Shown here piece by piece: positions 13,711-22,332 of a DNA stretch of 64,000 nucleotides (positions within the stretch are counted from its first letter, which is position 1; the number at the start of each line of letters is the position of its first letter). Source of the stretch: Bradyrhizobium sp. 164 (GTDB lineage Bacteria > Pseudomonadota > Alphaproteobacteria > Rhizobiales > Xanthobacteraceae); NCBI RefSeq assembly GCF_023073715.1, contig NZ_JADPKA010000110.1:372001-436000 (forward strand), given 5' to 3'. The notes below the pieces were generated by a model. The model saw nothing but the letters and a program-made list of their open reading frames with translations, searched no databases and was not told the DNA's origin. Position numbers and translations under genes: made by a program.

Positions 13711-15465
13711 CTAATTCTGCAACCTCACCCCCAGCATCACCACCGTCCCCGACGAGCTCGCCCCCGCGACGTTCGAATCCAGGATGTCGTGGCGCAGCGT
13801 GCCCTTGATCCAGATGTTGCGGTTGAGCTTGTAGATCAGATTGCTTTCGAGCGAGTAAGTCTTGTCGTTGCGATTCTGGTTCTGGTAGTCGAGCGTGCCG
13901 TAGGTGAACTTGCCCACGGCGGTGAGCCAGCGGCGGAAGTCGTGGTCGACTTCGGCCGAATAGGTGCGCACCAGGACGCCGGAAGAGCCCGGGATCGTGG
14001 TCTCGGCGATCTGCGTGTCGGTGAAGAACTTCACGGTCGTCAGGCCGCTCGCATTCCAGATCAGCGAGCCCGTGGTGAGGAAGCCCGCGAGCTGGCTGAG
14101 GCGCGGGTCGACATAGTTGCGCGCGGAATAGCCGATCGAGATCTCGCCGGTGAGGATGCGCGAGAACTCGAAGGAGGAGCCGACCTTGGCATAGCCGCCG
14201 TTTGAATCGCGGAAGTAGCCGTTGCGGTCGGCGGCCTGGTCGTGCACGCGGGTGTCGCCCTGGATTTCCAGGAAGGGCTTGAGGCCCGGCTTCAGATCGT
14301 AGGAGAACCGGCCCACGCCGCCATATTGGTTGAACTCGCGGTCGGTATTGGCAAAGGTCGAGCCGTCGATGAGCTTTGAATCGGTGTAGGCCGTACGATC
14401 GACGGTGGCGCCGGCGGCGACCTGGAAACGGTTGAAGGTCTGGTCGAAGCCGACGGTCGCGCCATAGGCGGCGTAGACCGGAAATTTCTGAAGACCTGCC
14501 TGCACGTTCGGGCTGCCGGGATTGTCGGTGGCGAGCCGCAGGCGGAGCTGCGAGGTCAACTTGAAATCGCGGGTGACGTCGAGGCGGCCGTCGACATGGC
14601 CGGTGAAATCGGGGCGATCGACCTCGACCGGCGACGGCGAGGCGAAGCCGTTGATGGTCGCCGGCATGTTGTTGGTGTAGCCCGAGAACGAGCCGCGCAG
14701 ATCGGCGACCAGCGCGTGGCGCTCCCAATCGGACACTACAAGGAGATCAGGCGCGACCACATAGGCCGGCGAACCGACAGGCCTGTTGAGACGCGCGGGA
14801 TTTGTATCGTAGCCGGCGGAGAGCTCGAGCCCGCCCTTGATCAGGAAGCTGCCGGCATAGTCGCCCACCGCGCCGAACGGATCCTCGTCCAGCTTGAGGC
14901 GGCGGCGCAGCGGCTGGCCGGGCACGTTGCCGGCCATCGCCGGCGGCACTGGCGTCCTGTGCGCGGTTTCGGAGGGTGGCGGCGCGATGCGCGGCGGGCC
15001 GAGCGTCCGCTCCGGCGTTGCCGGCGCTACCTTTGAGTCGGGGCCGGCGGGGCGCTTCGGCTTCGGCTGTCCGGGATAGAGTTTTGGCTGCTGCCGCTTG
15101 CGGTTGAGCGAATCGTAGCCGGAGCCGCTCGCGACGTTGGCCGCGGGCAGGCCGTAGGTCGGGACCTGACCGGCCGGGCTTTGGCCGGCGCGCGAGATCG
15201 CCGGGGGCTGCTGGCGCCTGCGCGGATCGTTGGGATCGGGCAGCGTCGGCAGCGCGTCCGAAGGCGCCTGCGGCACGCCGGCGGTGCGCCGTGTCGGCAG
15301 CGTCTCGGGCGCGGCGAAGCCGCCGCGGTTGGGATTGAACAGATCAGGCGTGAGGCTCTGGGCCAGAGCCGGTGCACTCTCGAGGGCCGTCAGCATCAGG
15401 CACGGCAATACGGCGCGCAGGAAATGCGCGCGTTTGCTCCGGCCAGTGCCTGGAGGCGACCCCAC
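13711..15465 (-). CDS. outer-membrane beta-barrel protein (BBP2_2-type porin-like)
   Basis: A 584-residue exported protein. A GTG start (GGAG about ten bases upstream) gives a signal peptide with a basic n-region (GRSKRAHFLRAV) and cleavage near ALAQ. Residues of about 35-200 are Pro/Gly/Gln-rich and probably disordered. From about 210 on there is a repetitive alternation of aromatic and polar strands (YDTNPARLN, GYSARNYVDPRLSQLAG, YGTLDYQNQNRNDKTYSL) ending in VVMLGVRLQN, a C-terminal aromatic-poor but beta-signal-like strand. This fits the putative beta-barrel porin 2 family seen with exopolysaccharide or surface genes. It is divergent from kpsF, so a surface-polysaccharide role is possible but unproven. 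Confidence 0.8.
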   Translation of the reverse strand: MGSPPGTGRSKRAHFLRAVLPCLMLTALESAPALAQSLTPDLFNPNRGGFAAPETLPTRRTAGVPQAPSDALPTLPDPNDPRRRQQPPAISRAGQSPAGQVPTYGLPAANVASGSGYDSLNRKRQQPKLYPGQPKPKRPAGPDSKVAPATPERTLGPPRIAPPPSETAHRTPVPPAMAGNVPGQPLRRRLKLDEDPFGAVGDYAGSFLIKGGLELSAGYDTNPARLNRPVGSPAYVVAPDLLVVSDWERHALVADLRGSFSGYTNNMPATINGFASPSPVEVDRPDFTGHVDGRLDVTRDFKLTSQLRLRLATDNPGSPNVQAGLQKFPVYAAYGATVGFDQTFNRFQVAAGATVDRTAYTDSKLIDGSTFANTDREFNQYGGVGRFSYDLKPGLKPFLEIQGDTRVHDQAADRNGYFRDSNGGYAKVGSSFEFSRILTGEISIGYSARNYVDPRLSQLAGFLTTGSLIWNASGLTTVKFFTDTQIAETTIPGSSGVLVRTYSAEVDHDFRRWLTAVGKFTYGTLDYQNQNRNDKTYSLESNLIYKLNRNIWIKGTLRHDILDSNVAGASSSGTVVMLGVRLQN

Positions 15466-15657
15466 GATGGAAGAACTCCAACGAAATCAAATACTTTCAC
15501 GACGAGCTCCCACCGCTTGGCGGGAACCATCGTTAATGGAGTTAAAACAATTATGGTTAATGACCAGTTGAGGGATTTGGCCGGCGCGTCGCCTCGCCTG
15601 CCCGGGCGTGCTAAGCAGGTGCCAACGGGCGAACGCTCCTCCTCCCTGGACCTGAAC

Positions 15658-16665
15658 ATGCCGAGTTCGAAACCGCTGATGACCGCATCATCCGGCTCCA
15701 TTGCTGATAGCGTCGAATCCGCGCTCCGCACGCTGGAGACGGAGAGCGGCGGCATCAACGCGCTCGCCGCCGCCTTGCGCGGCCCGCTGGGTGCGACATT
15801 TGCGAGAGCGGTGGACCTGATCCGCAACGCCAAGGGTCGCGTCATCGTCACCGGACTCGGCAAATCAGGCCATATGGGCCGCAAGATCGCGGCGACGCTG
15901 GCCTCGACCGGCACCCCCGCCTTCTTCGTGCACGCGGCCGAGGCCGGCCATGGCGATCTCGGCATGATCACGTCCGACGACGTCATCATGGCGCTGTCCT
16001 GGTCAGGCGAGCAGCCGGAGATGAAGAACCTCGTGAATTATTCGGCGCGCTTTGCGATTCCCATGATCGCAGTGACGTCGAGCGCGGCGTCCTCACTGGG
16101 CCAGGCCGCCGACATCGTGATCGAGTTGCCGAAGGCACGCGAAGCCTGCCCGCACAATCTGGCGCCGACCACCTCGACGCTGATGCAGGCGGCGATTGGC
16201 GATGCCATCGCGATCGCGCTGCTCGAAGGCCGGGGCTTCACCGCGCTGGAGTTCGCGCATTTCCACCCCGGCGGAAAGCTGGGGGCGATGCTGAAATTCG
16301 TCCGTGACTACATGCGCACCGGCACGGAAATTCCGGTCAAGCCGCTCGGCACCAAGATGTCGGAGGCCGTGGTCGAGATGTCAGCCAAGGGGCTTGGCTG
16401 CGTCTGTATCGTCAATGATGCGGATGAGGCCGTCGGCATCATCACGGACGGCGACCTGCGCCGCCACATGCGGCCCGACCTGCTGGCTGCGTCGGTCGAT
16501 GAGATTATGACCACTGAACCGAAGACGGTGCCGCCGTCGATGCTCGCGACCGAGATGATCGAGGTGCTGAACACACGCAAGATCACAACGCTGGTCGTGA
16601 CCGAAGCGGGCAAGGTGGTCGGCATCGTGCATCTGCACGATCTGTTGCGGGCGGGCGTCGCGTAA
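15658..16665 (+). CDS. kpsF: arabinose-5-phosphate isomerase (KpsF/GutQ family)
   Basis: A 335-residue isomerase converting ribulose-5-phosphate to arabinose-5-phosphate, the first committed step to Kdo for lipopolysaccharide or capsule. The SIS domain (about residues 40-180) carries VIVTGLGKSGHMGRK and LSWSGEQPEMKN. Two CBS domains follow, with ITDGDLRRHM and GIVHLHDLLRAGVA. The ATG at 15658 gives the usual family length. An in-frame ATG at 15553 with GGAG upstream would add 35 residues and cannot be excluded. Upstream lies the divergent beta-barrel gene with an AT-rich promoter gap. No kdsC/lptCAB genes follow here. Confidence 0.92.
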   Translation: MPSSKPLMTASSGSIADSVESALRTLETESGGINALAAALRGPLGATFARAVDLIRNAKGRVIVTGLGKSGHMGRKIAATLASTGTPAFFVHAAEAGHGDLGMITSDDVIMALSWSGEQPEMKNLVNYSARFAIPMIAVTSSAASSLGQAADIVIELPKAREACPHNLAPTTSTLMQAAIGDAIAIALLEGRGFTALEFAHFHPGGKLGAMLKFVRDYMRTGTEIPVKPLGTKMSEAVVEMSAKGLGCVCIVNDADEAVGIITDGDLRRHMRPDLLAASVDEIMTTEPKTVPPSMLATEMIEVLNTRKITTLVVTEAGKVVGIVHLHDLLRAGVA

Positions 16666-16684
16666 GGCGCACACACTCCAGGGA

Positions 16685-16789
16685 GTCATTCCGGGGCGCG
16701 CCCGTTTGGGCGCGAACCCGGAATCCATTCATCTCCGAGATCTCTGCCCAATGGATTCCGGGTTCACGCTTCGCGTGCCCCGGAATGAC
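16685..16789. repeat. palindromic intergenic repeat (GTCATTCCGGGG type)
   Basis: Starts GTCATTCCGGGG and ends CCCCGGAATGAC, with an inner pair around AACCCGGAATCCATT/AATGGATTCCGGGTT. The same type recurs at 37448-37526, 56805-56900 and 58074-58112. Here it lies between convergent genes. Confidence 0.85.
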
Positions 16790-16824
16790 ACCGAGGGTGT
16801 GGCGCGCAATGACGGCGGAGAGAC

Positions 16825-17388
16825 CTACGCCGGAAACCGCGCCGCGTTCTCCTCCAGCGGCAAGCGCAGCCCGTTCGCCAGATACGACACCGTGCGATAG
16901 AAGCCGCACAACAGCATGATTTCCAGGATCTGCGCCTCGTCGTAATGCGCGGACAGCGCGGCGAACTCCTCGTCATCAAGCGTCGCACGATGATGCAGCG
17001 CGTCGACGGCCGCAATCAGCGCCTGCTCGGCCGGCGACCAGCACGGTGACATGGCATCGCCCAGCACCGTCGCACGCACTTCATCCTCCATGAGCTTTGC
17101 CGGCCCGGCAAAGATGGCGACATGCACCCCCCATTCATACTCGCATTCGTTCAGCGCGCAGGTGCGGTCGATGATGATCTCGCGCTGGCGGAGGGACAGC
17201 GGGCCGGGATCGAGCAGGCCGCCGGCGCGAAATTTGTCCCAGGCGCGGCTGTGGCTTGCCATCACCCTGAACAGCACCAGGGGCGGTGCGCCGCGCATGA
17301 TGCGGTCGAACTGCGCCTGGATCTCCGGGGGATAAGGCGGATCGAGGGGCGCGATACGCGGCGAGGAGGGTGACATGGCAGAAGACAT
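16825..17388 (-). CDS. carboxymuconolactone decarboxylase (AhpD-like) family protein
   Basis: A 187-residue all-alpha CMD-family protein. The family's reactive region is visible as CALNECEYEWGVHVAIF (about residues 78-94), with Glu, Cys and His but not the CxxC of AhpD. Such proteins are decarboxylases, peroxidases or simple redox proteins, so the exact reaction is open. It starts MSSAMSPSSPR at an ATG 71 bases from the divergent HxlR gene, and the shared gap holds two palindromic operators. It is therefore very likely the target of that regulator. Confidence 0.82.
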   Translation of the reverse strand: MSSAMSPSSPRIAPLDPPYPPEIQAQFDRIMRGAPPLVLFRVMASHSRAWDKFRAGGLLDPGPLSLRQREIIIDRTCALNECEYEWGVHVAIFAGPAKLMEDEVRATVLGDAMSPCWSPAEQALIAAVDALHHRATLDDEEFAALSAHYDEAQILEIMLLCGFYRTVSYLANGLRLPLEENAARFPA

Positions 17389-17400
17389 GGACTGCTTCCG

Positions 17401-17442
17401 TTGCTACAATTATCGTAGCAATACGCTACATTATCTGTAGCG
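17401..17442. promoter_or_regulatory. twin palindromic operators of the HxlR regulator
   Basis: Two perfect inverted repeats: TTGCTAC-N7-GTAGCAA at 17401-17421 and CGCTACA-N5-TGTAGCG at 17424-17442. Their cores share GCTAC/GTAGC and their centres are 22 bases apart, about two helical turns, so dimers could bind side by side on one DNA face. They fill the gap between the CMD gene and the HxlR gene. Confidence 0.8.
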
Positions 17443-17459
17443 CTACGCAAGAGGCCGAT

Positions 17460-17783
17460 ATGGCAAAGCAGCCAGCATCAGAACGCCGCGTCCGCGGCTC
17501 GCGCACCGGGCGGCCGATCATGGCGCTGCTGGACCTGCTCGGCCGGCGCTGGAGCCTGCGGATATTGTGGGAGTTGCGCGGCGAGCCCCTCACCTCGCGC
17601 GCGCTGCGCAGCGCCTGCGACGAAGCCTCGCCGACGGTGCTGCAGGCGCGGCTGACGGAGCTGCGTGCAGCGGGATTCGTCGAGCTTGGCGAAGGCGGAG
17701 GTTACGCATTGACGCCGCACGGACGCGAGCTGTGCGAGACATTCATGCCATTGCACCGATTTGCCGAGCGATGGAAAAGGTAG
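17460..17783 (+). CDS. HxlR/MarR-type winged-helix transcriptional regulator
   Basis: A 107-residue regulator of the HxlR family. The winged-helix domain fills the protein: GRRWSLRILWELRGEPLTS begins it, with recognition helix around SPTVLQARLTELRAAGF and wing GEGGGYALTPHGREL. HxlR proteins usually sense aldehydes, quinones or oxidants and control a divergent enzyme gene. That fits the neighbouring CMD gene and the two palindromes between them. Start ATG with AAGAGG six bases upstream. It lacks the family's common N-terminal sensor Cys, so the signal is unknown. Confidence 0.88.
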   Translation: MAKQPASERRVRGSRTGRPIMALLDLLGRRWSLRILWELRGEPLTSRALRSACDEASPTVLQARLTELRAAGFVELGEGGGYALTPHGRELCETFMPLHRFAERWKR

Positions 17784-17795
17784 CGCTCTTGTTTA

Positions 17796-17951
17796 CCCTC
17801 CCTGGAGGGGGAGGGTCGCTACGCATGCAGTGCCGCGAAATGCGTAGCGGGGCAGGGTGACAGTTCCTCCACGGGGGCAGTGCCCGAGTGGAGAGATCAC
17901 CCCACCCCGCTCGCGCTGCGCGCGATCGACCCTCCCCCTCCAGGAGAGGTA
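17796..17951. repeat. palindromic intergenic repeat (CCCTCCCTGGAGGG type)
   Basis: Outer arms CCCTCCCTGGAGGGGGAGGG and CCCTCCCCCTCCAGGAGAGG are inverted, with inner CTACGCAT/ATGCGTAG and GCAGTGCC hairpins. It lies between the convergent HxlR and NfeD genes. Confidence 0.75.
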
Positions 17952-17957
17952 AGGAAG

Positions 17958-18401
17958 CTACGCCGCGGCCACAGTAAGATTCGCGCCGTCGACCTGCACT
18001 ACCTTCACGCGCGTCCCCGCCGGCGTATCGGGCCCAGCCACGCGCCACACCGTGTCGCCGATGCGGACGGTGCCTGCGCCGTCAATGATCGGTTTCTCCA
18101 GCGTGAACTCGCGCCCTAACAGCGCCTCGGTGCGCTTGTTGAGGAAGGGGCCGGCGCTGGCGTCCGGCTTCGGCCGAGCCAGGCGGCGCCACACCGGCAC
18201 GGCGGCGGCAGCGAAGACTGCGAACATCACGAGCTGGATCTGCCAGGACACGGCGACAGTGAACGAGATCAGGCCGACCAGCAGCGCGGCGAGCCCGAGC
18301 CAGAACAGGAAGATGCCCGGCGCCAGCACCTCCAGCGCCATCAGGATGAAGCCGAAGATCAGCCAATTCCAGGTGCCGAGCGATACCAACATGTCGGCCA
18401 T
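17958..18401 (-). CDS. NfeD family membrane protein
   Basis: A 147-residue short NfeD. Two or three membrane segments (about residues 8-70: WLIFGFILMALEVLAPGIFLFWLG and later VAVSWQIQLVMFAVFAAAAVPVW) are followed by a C-terminal OB-fold domain (LLGREFTLEKPI...GTVRIGDTVWRVAG). NfeD proteins pair with SPFH proteins in the same operon and are thought to stabilise membrane microdomains. Here the SPFH gene ends 16 bases upstream. The ATG at 18401 has AGAGG upstream; the longer frame starts inside the SPFH gene. Confidence 0.9.
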   Translation of the reverse strand: MADMLVSLGTWNWLIFGFILMALEVLAPGIFLFWLGLAALLVGLISFTVAVSWQIQLVMFAVFAAAAVPVWRRLARPKPDASAGPFLNKRTEALLGREFTLEKPIIDGAGTVRIGDTVWRVAGPDTPAGTRVKVVQVDGANLTVAAA

Positions 18402-18417
18402 GATACGACCTCTTTGA

Positions 18418-19419
18418 TTATCCCTGCCGCGGCGGCACCGCCGGCGGCGTGCCACCGGTCGGCGGCACCGAGCCGGGACGGCGAGCGAGCGCAGCGGACG
18501 CGGCGCTCTCGCCGAACGTCGCCTTGGCGATCTCGCCGATGCCGGCGAGCGAACCCAGCATGCTCATCGCTTCGACCGGAAGCATGATGACCTTCTGGTT
18601 TGGCGAATCGGCCAATTGCCCGAACGCCTTGATATACTTGTCGGCGATGAAATAGTTCAGCGCGGCGACATCGCCCTTCGAAATCGCTTCGCTGACCATC
18701 TGGGTTGCCTTGGCCTCGGCCTCAGCCGACCGCTCGCGGGCCTCGGCGTCGCGGAACGCAGCTTCCTTGCGGCCTTCGGCCTGGAGGATCTGGCCCTGCT
18801 TGGCGCCCTCGGCGCGCAGGATTTCCGACTGGCGCTGGCCTTCGGCGGCGAGAATGTCGGCGCGCTTGACGCGCTCGGCCTTCATCTGCCGGCCCATGGC
18901 CTCGACGAGATCGGCCGGCGGCACGATGTCCTTGATCTCGATGCGGTTGACCTTGAGACCCCAGGGCGAGACCGCGGCATCGACGACGCGGAGCAGGCGC
19001 TCGTTGATCTCGTCGCGGTGCGAAAGCACCTGATCGAGATCCATAGCCCCCATCACCGAGCGGATGTTGGTCATGGTCAAGACGGTAATGGCCTGGGTGA
19101 GGTTGGAAACCTCGTAGCTCGCTTTCGCGGCGTCGAACACCTGATAGAAGGCGACGCCGTCCACCGTCACCGTAGCGTTGTCCTTGGTGATCACCTCCTG
19201 CTCGGGAATGTCGATCACCTGCTCCATCATGTTGATCTTGCGCCCGACGCGATCGAAATAGGGCACGATCAGATTGAGCCCGGGGCTCAGCGTCTGCGTG
19301 TACTTGCCGAAACGTTCGATAGTCCAATCATAGCCCTGCGGCACCGTCTTCACGCCGGCAACCAGCGTGACGATGACGAGCAACACCAGAACAATCGCGA
19401 AAATGTCGAAACCGCTCAT
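18418..19419 (-). CDS. SPFH/band 7 (stomatin/QmcA-like) membrane protein
   Basis: A 333-residue stomatin-type protein. One N-terminal membrane anchor (FAIVLVLLVIVTLVAGV) precedes the band-7 domain (about residues 25-190: KTVPQGYDWTIERFGKYTQTL, DVDGVAFYQVFDAAKA-like strands). A long Ala/Glu/Arg coiled-coil follows (KRADILAAEGQRQSEILRAE, about 185-250), then a Pro/Gly-rich tail. Such proteins build ring-like scaffolds in the inner membrane and influence protease or lipid-domain function. GGAGGAG stands directly before the ATG. It forms an operon with the downstream NfeD gene. Confidence 0.93.
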   Translation of the reverse strand: MSGFDIFAIVLVLLVIVTLVAGVKTVPQGYDWTIERFGKYTQTLSPGLNLIVPYFDRVGRKINMMEQVIDIPEQEVITKDNATVTVDGVAFYQVFDAAKASYEVSNLTQAITVLTMTNIRSVMGAMDLDQVLSHRDEINERLLRVVDAAVSPWGLKVNRIEIKDIVPPADLVEAMGRQMKAERVKRADILAAEGQRQSEILRAEGAKQGQILQAEGRKEAAFRDAEARERSAEAEAKATQMVSEAISKGDVAALNYFIADKYIKAFGQLADSPNQKVIMLPVEAMSMLGSLAGIGEIAKATFGESAASAALARRPGSVPPTGGTPPAVPPRQG

Positions 19420-19638
19420 ATCTCCTCCAAACGGGAAAAGGCCCTTTCCCGCGCTGTCATTGGTCGGTATCGCAACCCTATCGGTTCAGCGGTCGCGACT
19501 AACGTCGGTACCGGCGCGATTCTGCACAAGGCGTACGGAAGGGGAATGGCAAGGATTATGTGTTTGCGAGAACGCTCTTGAAAGGATGCCGGCGCGGACC
19601 TAGCGCCAAACGTTAGATTTGCCGCCCCATCGTAAACG

Positions 19639-20676
19639 TCAGATCCAGCCCTGAAGCTCGCGCAGCACCAGGGAGCGGATCACGTCCATGCCGGGTTCGC
19701 TGTCGTTGAGGCAGGGGATCGCGGAAAACTGCTCGCCGCCATTATGTTTGAAGATCTCGGCATTCTCCTGCGCGATTTCCTCCAGCGTCTCCAGGCAATC
19801 GGCGGCAAAGCCCGGGGTCACCACCGCGATGCGGCGCACGCCGTCTTTCGCCAAACGCTCCATGGTCTTGTCCGTATACGGCTGAAGCCACTCGTCATTG
19901 CCGAAGCGCGACTGGAAGGTCAGCAGCAGCGTTGTCTCGTTCATGCCGAGCCGGCGGCGCAGCGCCTCGATCGTGGCGATGCAGTGGTTCTGGTATGGAT
20001 CACCCTTGTCGACATAGGATTTCGGCATGCCGTGGAAGGATGCCACAATCAGATCCGGCTTGAACGGCAGGCTCGCCAGATGCGTCTGGATCGAGGTCGC
20101 GAGCGCCTCGATATAGGCCGCATCCTGGTAGTAAGGCGGCGTCACCCGCAGCGTCGGCTGCGCCCGCAGGCGGGCGAGCACGCGGAACACCTCGTCGCAG
20201 ACGGTTGCCGAGGTCGAGGCGGAATATTGCGGATAGAGCGGGACGGCGAGGATGCGCTCGCAGCCTTTTGCGATCAGCGCGTCGATGCCCGCCTGGATCG
20301 ACGGGTTGCCGTAGCGCATCGCCCAGTCCACGACGACATGACTGCGATCCGACAGCGCGATCGCGAGCTTGTCGGCCTGCGAGCGCGTGATGGTCTTTAG
20401 CGGCGACTCGTCCCGCTCCTTGTTCCAGATCTTGCGGTAGTCCAGCGCCTTGGTGCGGGGGCGGCTGCGCAGGATGATCCCGTTCAACACGAGCTTCCAG
20501 ACCAAGCCCTGGTCCTCGATGACGCGGGCATCCGAGAGGAACTCCTTCAGATAGACCCGCACGCCGGGCGCGTCAGCAGTATCGGGCGTTCCAAGGTTGA
20601 TCAGAAGCACGCCAACGCGGGGCAGAGCGGATTGAGCTGCCGGTTTCGCGCTGTCGATGGGAACGACGCTGGTCAT
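19639..20676 (-). CDS. hemH: ferrochelatase
   Basis: A 345-residue enzyme inserting Fe2+ into protoporphyrin IX, the last step of haem synthesis. It opens with VGVLLINLGTPDTADAPGVR, the family N-terminal signature. The active-site His is in SFHGMPKSYVDKGDPY and the acidic metal path in PGFAADCLETLEEIAQE. No C-terminal Fe-S extension is present. The ATG at 20676 is chosen because the upstream frame lacks any conserved sequence. It is divergent from a MAPEG gene across an 80-base gap. Confidence 0.97.
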   Translation of the reverse strand: MTSVVPIDSAKPAAQSALPRVGVLLINLGTPDTADAPGVRVYLKEFLSDARVIEDQGLVWKLVLNGIILRSRPRTKALDYRKIWNKERDESPLKTITRSQADKLAIALSDRSHVVVDWAMRYGNPSIQAGIDALIAKGCERILAVPLYPQYSASTSATVCDEVFRVLARLRAQPTLRVTPPYYQDAAYIEALATSIQTHLASLPFKPDLIVASFHGMPKSYVDKGDPYQNHCIATIEALRRRLGMNETTLLLTFQSRFGNDEWLQPYTDKTMERLAKDGVRRIAVVTPGFAADCLETLEEIAQENAEIFKHNGGEQFSAIPCLNDSEPGMDVIRSLVLRELQGWI

Positions 20677-20756
20677 GGCTCCGTGGGTCGCGCGTTGCTC
20701 CGAACTTGTCAAGATGAGGCCGATTTGGCTACGGTTGCACCCAAGCGGGAGGGAAG

Positions 20757-21155
20757 ATGACACTCGCGGAATGGTGCGTCCTGGGAGCGCTGCTGCTTTA
20801 CCTTGCAACGATCGTCTCGATCAAATGGGCCAGGTTTCGCACGTTCGACAATTCCCAGCCGCGCGACCCCGCCTTCTTCGATGACGCCCTCGCGCAGCGC
20901 GCGCTCGGCGCGCACCTGAACGGCATCGAGACCTTCCCGTTTTTCGCCTTCGCGGTGCTGCTCGCCGAATTCCGGGATTCGCCGCAGCGGCTGATCGACG
21001 AGCTCGCGGCACTGTTCCTGATCGTGCGGATCGCCTATGTGCTGACCTATCTCGGCAACCGCCCGACGCTGCGCTCGATCCTCTGGAGCATCGGCTTTGC
21101 GATCAATCTCGGGATCTTCTTCATGCCGGCCTTGAAGCGGTTTCTGCCGGTTTAA
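20757..21155 (+). CDS. MAPEG family membrane protein
   Basis: A 132-residue integral membrane protein with four predicted helices. It carries the MAPEG hallmark AQRALGAHLNGIETFPFFAFAVLLAE (about residues 46-71) with its conserved Asn, Glu and Phe. Family members include membrane glutathione transferases/peroxidases; many bacterial ones are uncharacterised. A strong GGGAGG stands six bases before the ATG. No functional link to hemH is implied beyond the shared promoter gap. Confidence 0.88.
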   Translation: MTLAEWCVLGALLLYLATIVSIKWARFRTFDNSQPRDPAFFDDALAQRALGAHLNGIETFPFFAFAVLLAEFRDSPQRLIDELAALFLIVRIAYVLTYLGNRPTLRSILWSIGFAINLGIFFMPALKRFLPV

Positions 21156-21162
21156 GGTGCCG

Positions 21163-21222
21163 TGCCCCGCACGCGGTGCAGCGCCCTGTGCGCTGCTCCG
21201 CAGAGCCGGGGCCCGCGAGCGC
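21163..21222. repeat. remnant of a palindromic intergenic repeat
   Basis: GTGCCCCGCACGCGGTGCAGC...GCGCTGCTCCGC...AGCCGGGGCCC resembles one half of the units at 55431-55538 and 63845-63955. The closing arm is degenerate. It lies between convergent genes. Confidence 0.5.
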
Positions 21223-21225
21223 GGC

Positions 21226-22332
21226 TTAAAAACAGGTTGTCCGTTCAGCGGCGATGTAGCCGAACAGCAGGCCGACGCCGAATAGCAATACCAGGCCAGC
21301 GGCGCCGAACTCGATGCCGCGCATGACGAGGGCGCCGCCCCCGTCGCGTCTTGCGCTGAGGCGCTGCGCGATGTCCTTGGCGGACACGGCGACGACCGCG
21401 ATGGACGCGACCGTGATCGCGGTGCCCAGTCCCATCAGGAGGGTCGCGGCGATGCCGGCCCAGAACAGGCCCTGCGCCAGCGCGAACACCAGAACCAGGA
21501 TCGCCCCCGAGCACGGGCGGATACCGACGGCGAGGATCGCGGCAAAGCCGCGCCGCCAGCCGCCGGGGCCGGCGAGCTCGCTCGGAGCAGGCCCGTGGGA
21601 ATGACCGCAGTGCTCGTCATGGACGTGGCCATGCCCATGCTCATGGCGAGCGTGGCTGTGACCGTGATGGTGATCATGATCGTGGCCATGATGATCATCC
21701 GCATCATGGCCGTGGTCATGGTCATGCGGCACGCCTGCCATCGCTGGCACCGGCTGGGCTACCTGAAGCGCGCGGATGAAGGCGCCGCCTTTCACCCAGA
21801 CCAGGCGCAGACCGAACAGCGCAATCAGGGCATAGCTCGCGATCTCGATCGCGCCTTCGGCCTTGCACATGGTCTTGGCGGTCGCATTCAGGATCCAGGC
21901 GGAGATGCCGACGATCAGGATCGCCACCAGCGACTGCATCAGCGCGGAGGCGAACGACAGCGCGATGCCGCGCCGCGCAGTCTCGCGGTTGGCGACGAGA
22001 TAAGAGGCAATCACCGCCTTGCCGTGGCCGGGGCCGGCGGCGTGAAAGATGCCATAGGCAAACGAGATAAAGAGCAGCGTCCACACCGCCGAGCCGTCGG
22101 ACTTCGCGGCGCGGATGGTCGCCGACATCTGGCGATAGAACTCCGACTGTTTTGCCAACAGCCAGCCGATGAGGCCGCTGGCTTCAGGCTCCGCCGCCTG
22201 CTGGGCGCGCGGCGCGCCGAACGGATTCTGCGCGAGGAGATCGTGGAGCGCGGCGTCGGCCACGGACACGACCAGCAGAACGGCGGCGCAAGTGAGAAGC
22301 CCGAGCGCGAACCCGGAGAGTTGCGACTTCAA
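21226..22332 (-). CDS. nickel/cobalt exporter of the NicO/RcnA family
   Basis: About 368 residues, with an N-terminal membrane or signal segment then multiple helices. The first NicO signature is FAYGIFHAAGPGHGKAVIASYL and the second is AVGIRPCSGAILVLVFA, both metal-path motifs. Between them lies a His/Asp-rich loop (about residues 205-250, repeating HDHDHG and HGHSHARHEHGHGHVH) for Ni/Co or Zn buffering. There is no ATG near the beginning. The start is TTG at 22338 or at 22332 inside CCTTGA, overlapping the DUF1007 stop; GGTGG lies just upstream. Translation is probably coupled to DUF1007. It may export or import the metal; the family is best known for efflux. Confidence 0.88.
   Translation of the reverse strand: MKSQLSGFALGLLTCAAVLLVVSVADAALHDLLAQNPFGAPRAQQAAEPEASGLIGWLLAKQSEFYRQMSATIRAAKSDGSAVWTLLFISFAYGIFHAAGPGHGKAVIASYLVANRETARRGIALSFASALMQSLVAILIVGISAWILNATAKTMCKAEGAIEIASYALIALFGLRLVWVKGGAFIRALQVAQPVPAMAGVPHDHDHGHDADDHHGHDHDHHHGHSHARHEHGHGHVHDEHCGHSHGPAPSELAGPGGWRRGFAAILAVGIRPCSGAILVLVFALAQGLFWAGIAATLLMGLGTAITVASIAVVAVSAKDIAQRLSARRDGGGALVMRGIEFGAAGLVLLFGVGLLFGYIAAERTTCF

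Noticed and set aside
21595..21735. Short tandem CAT/ATG-rich stretch as a possible CRISPR or microsatellite
   Set aside because: It is the His-rich loop coding sequence of NicO, with irregular units and no spacers.
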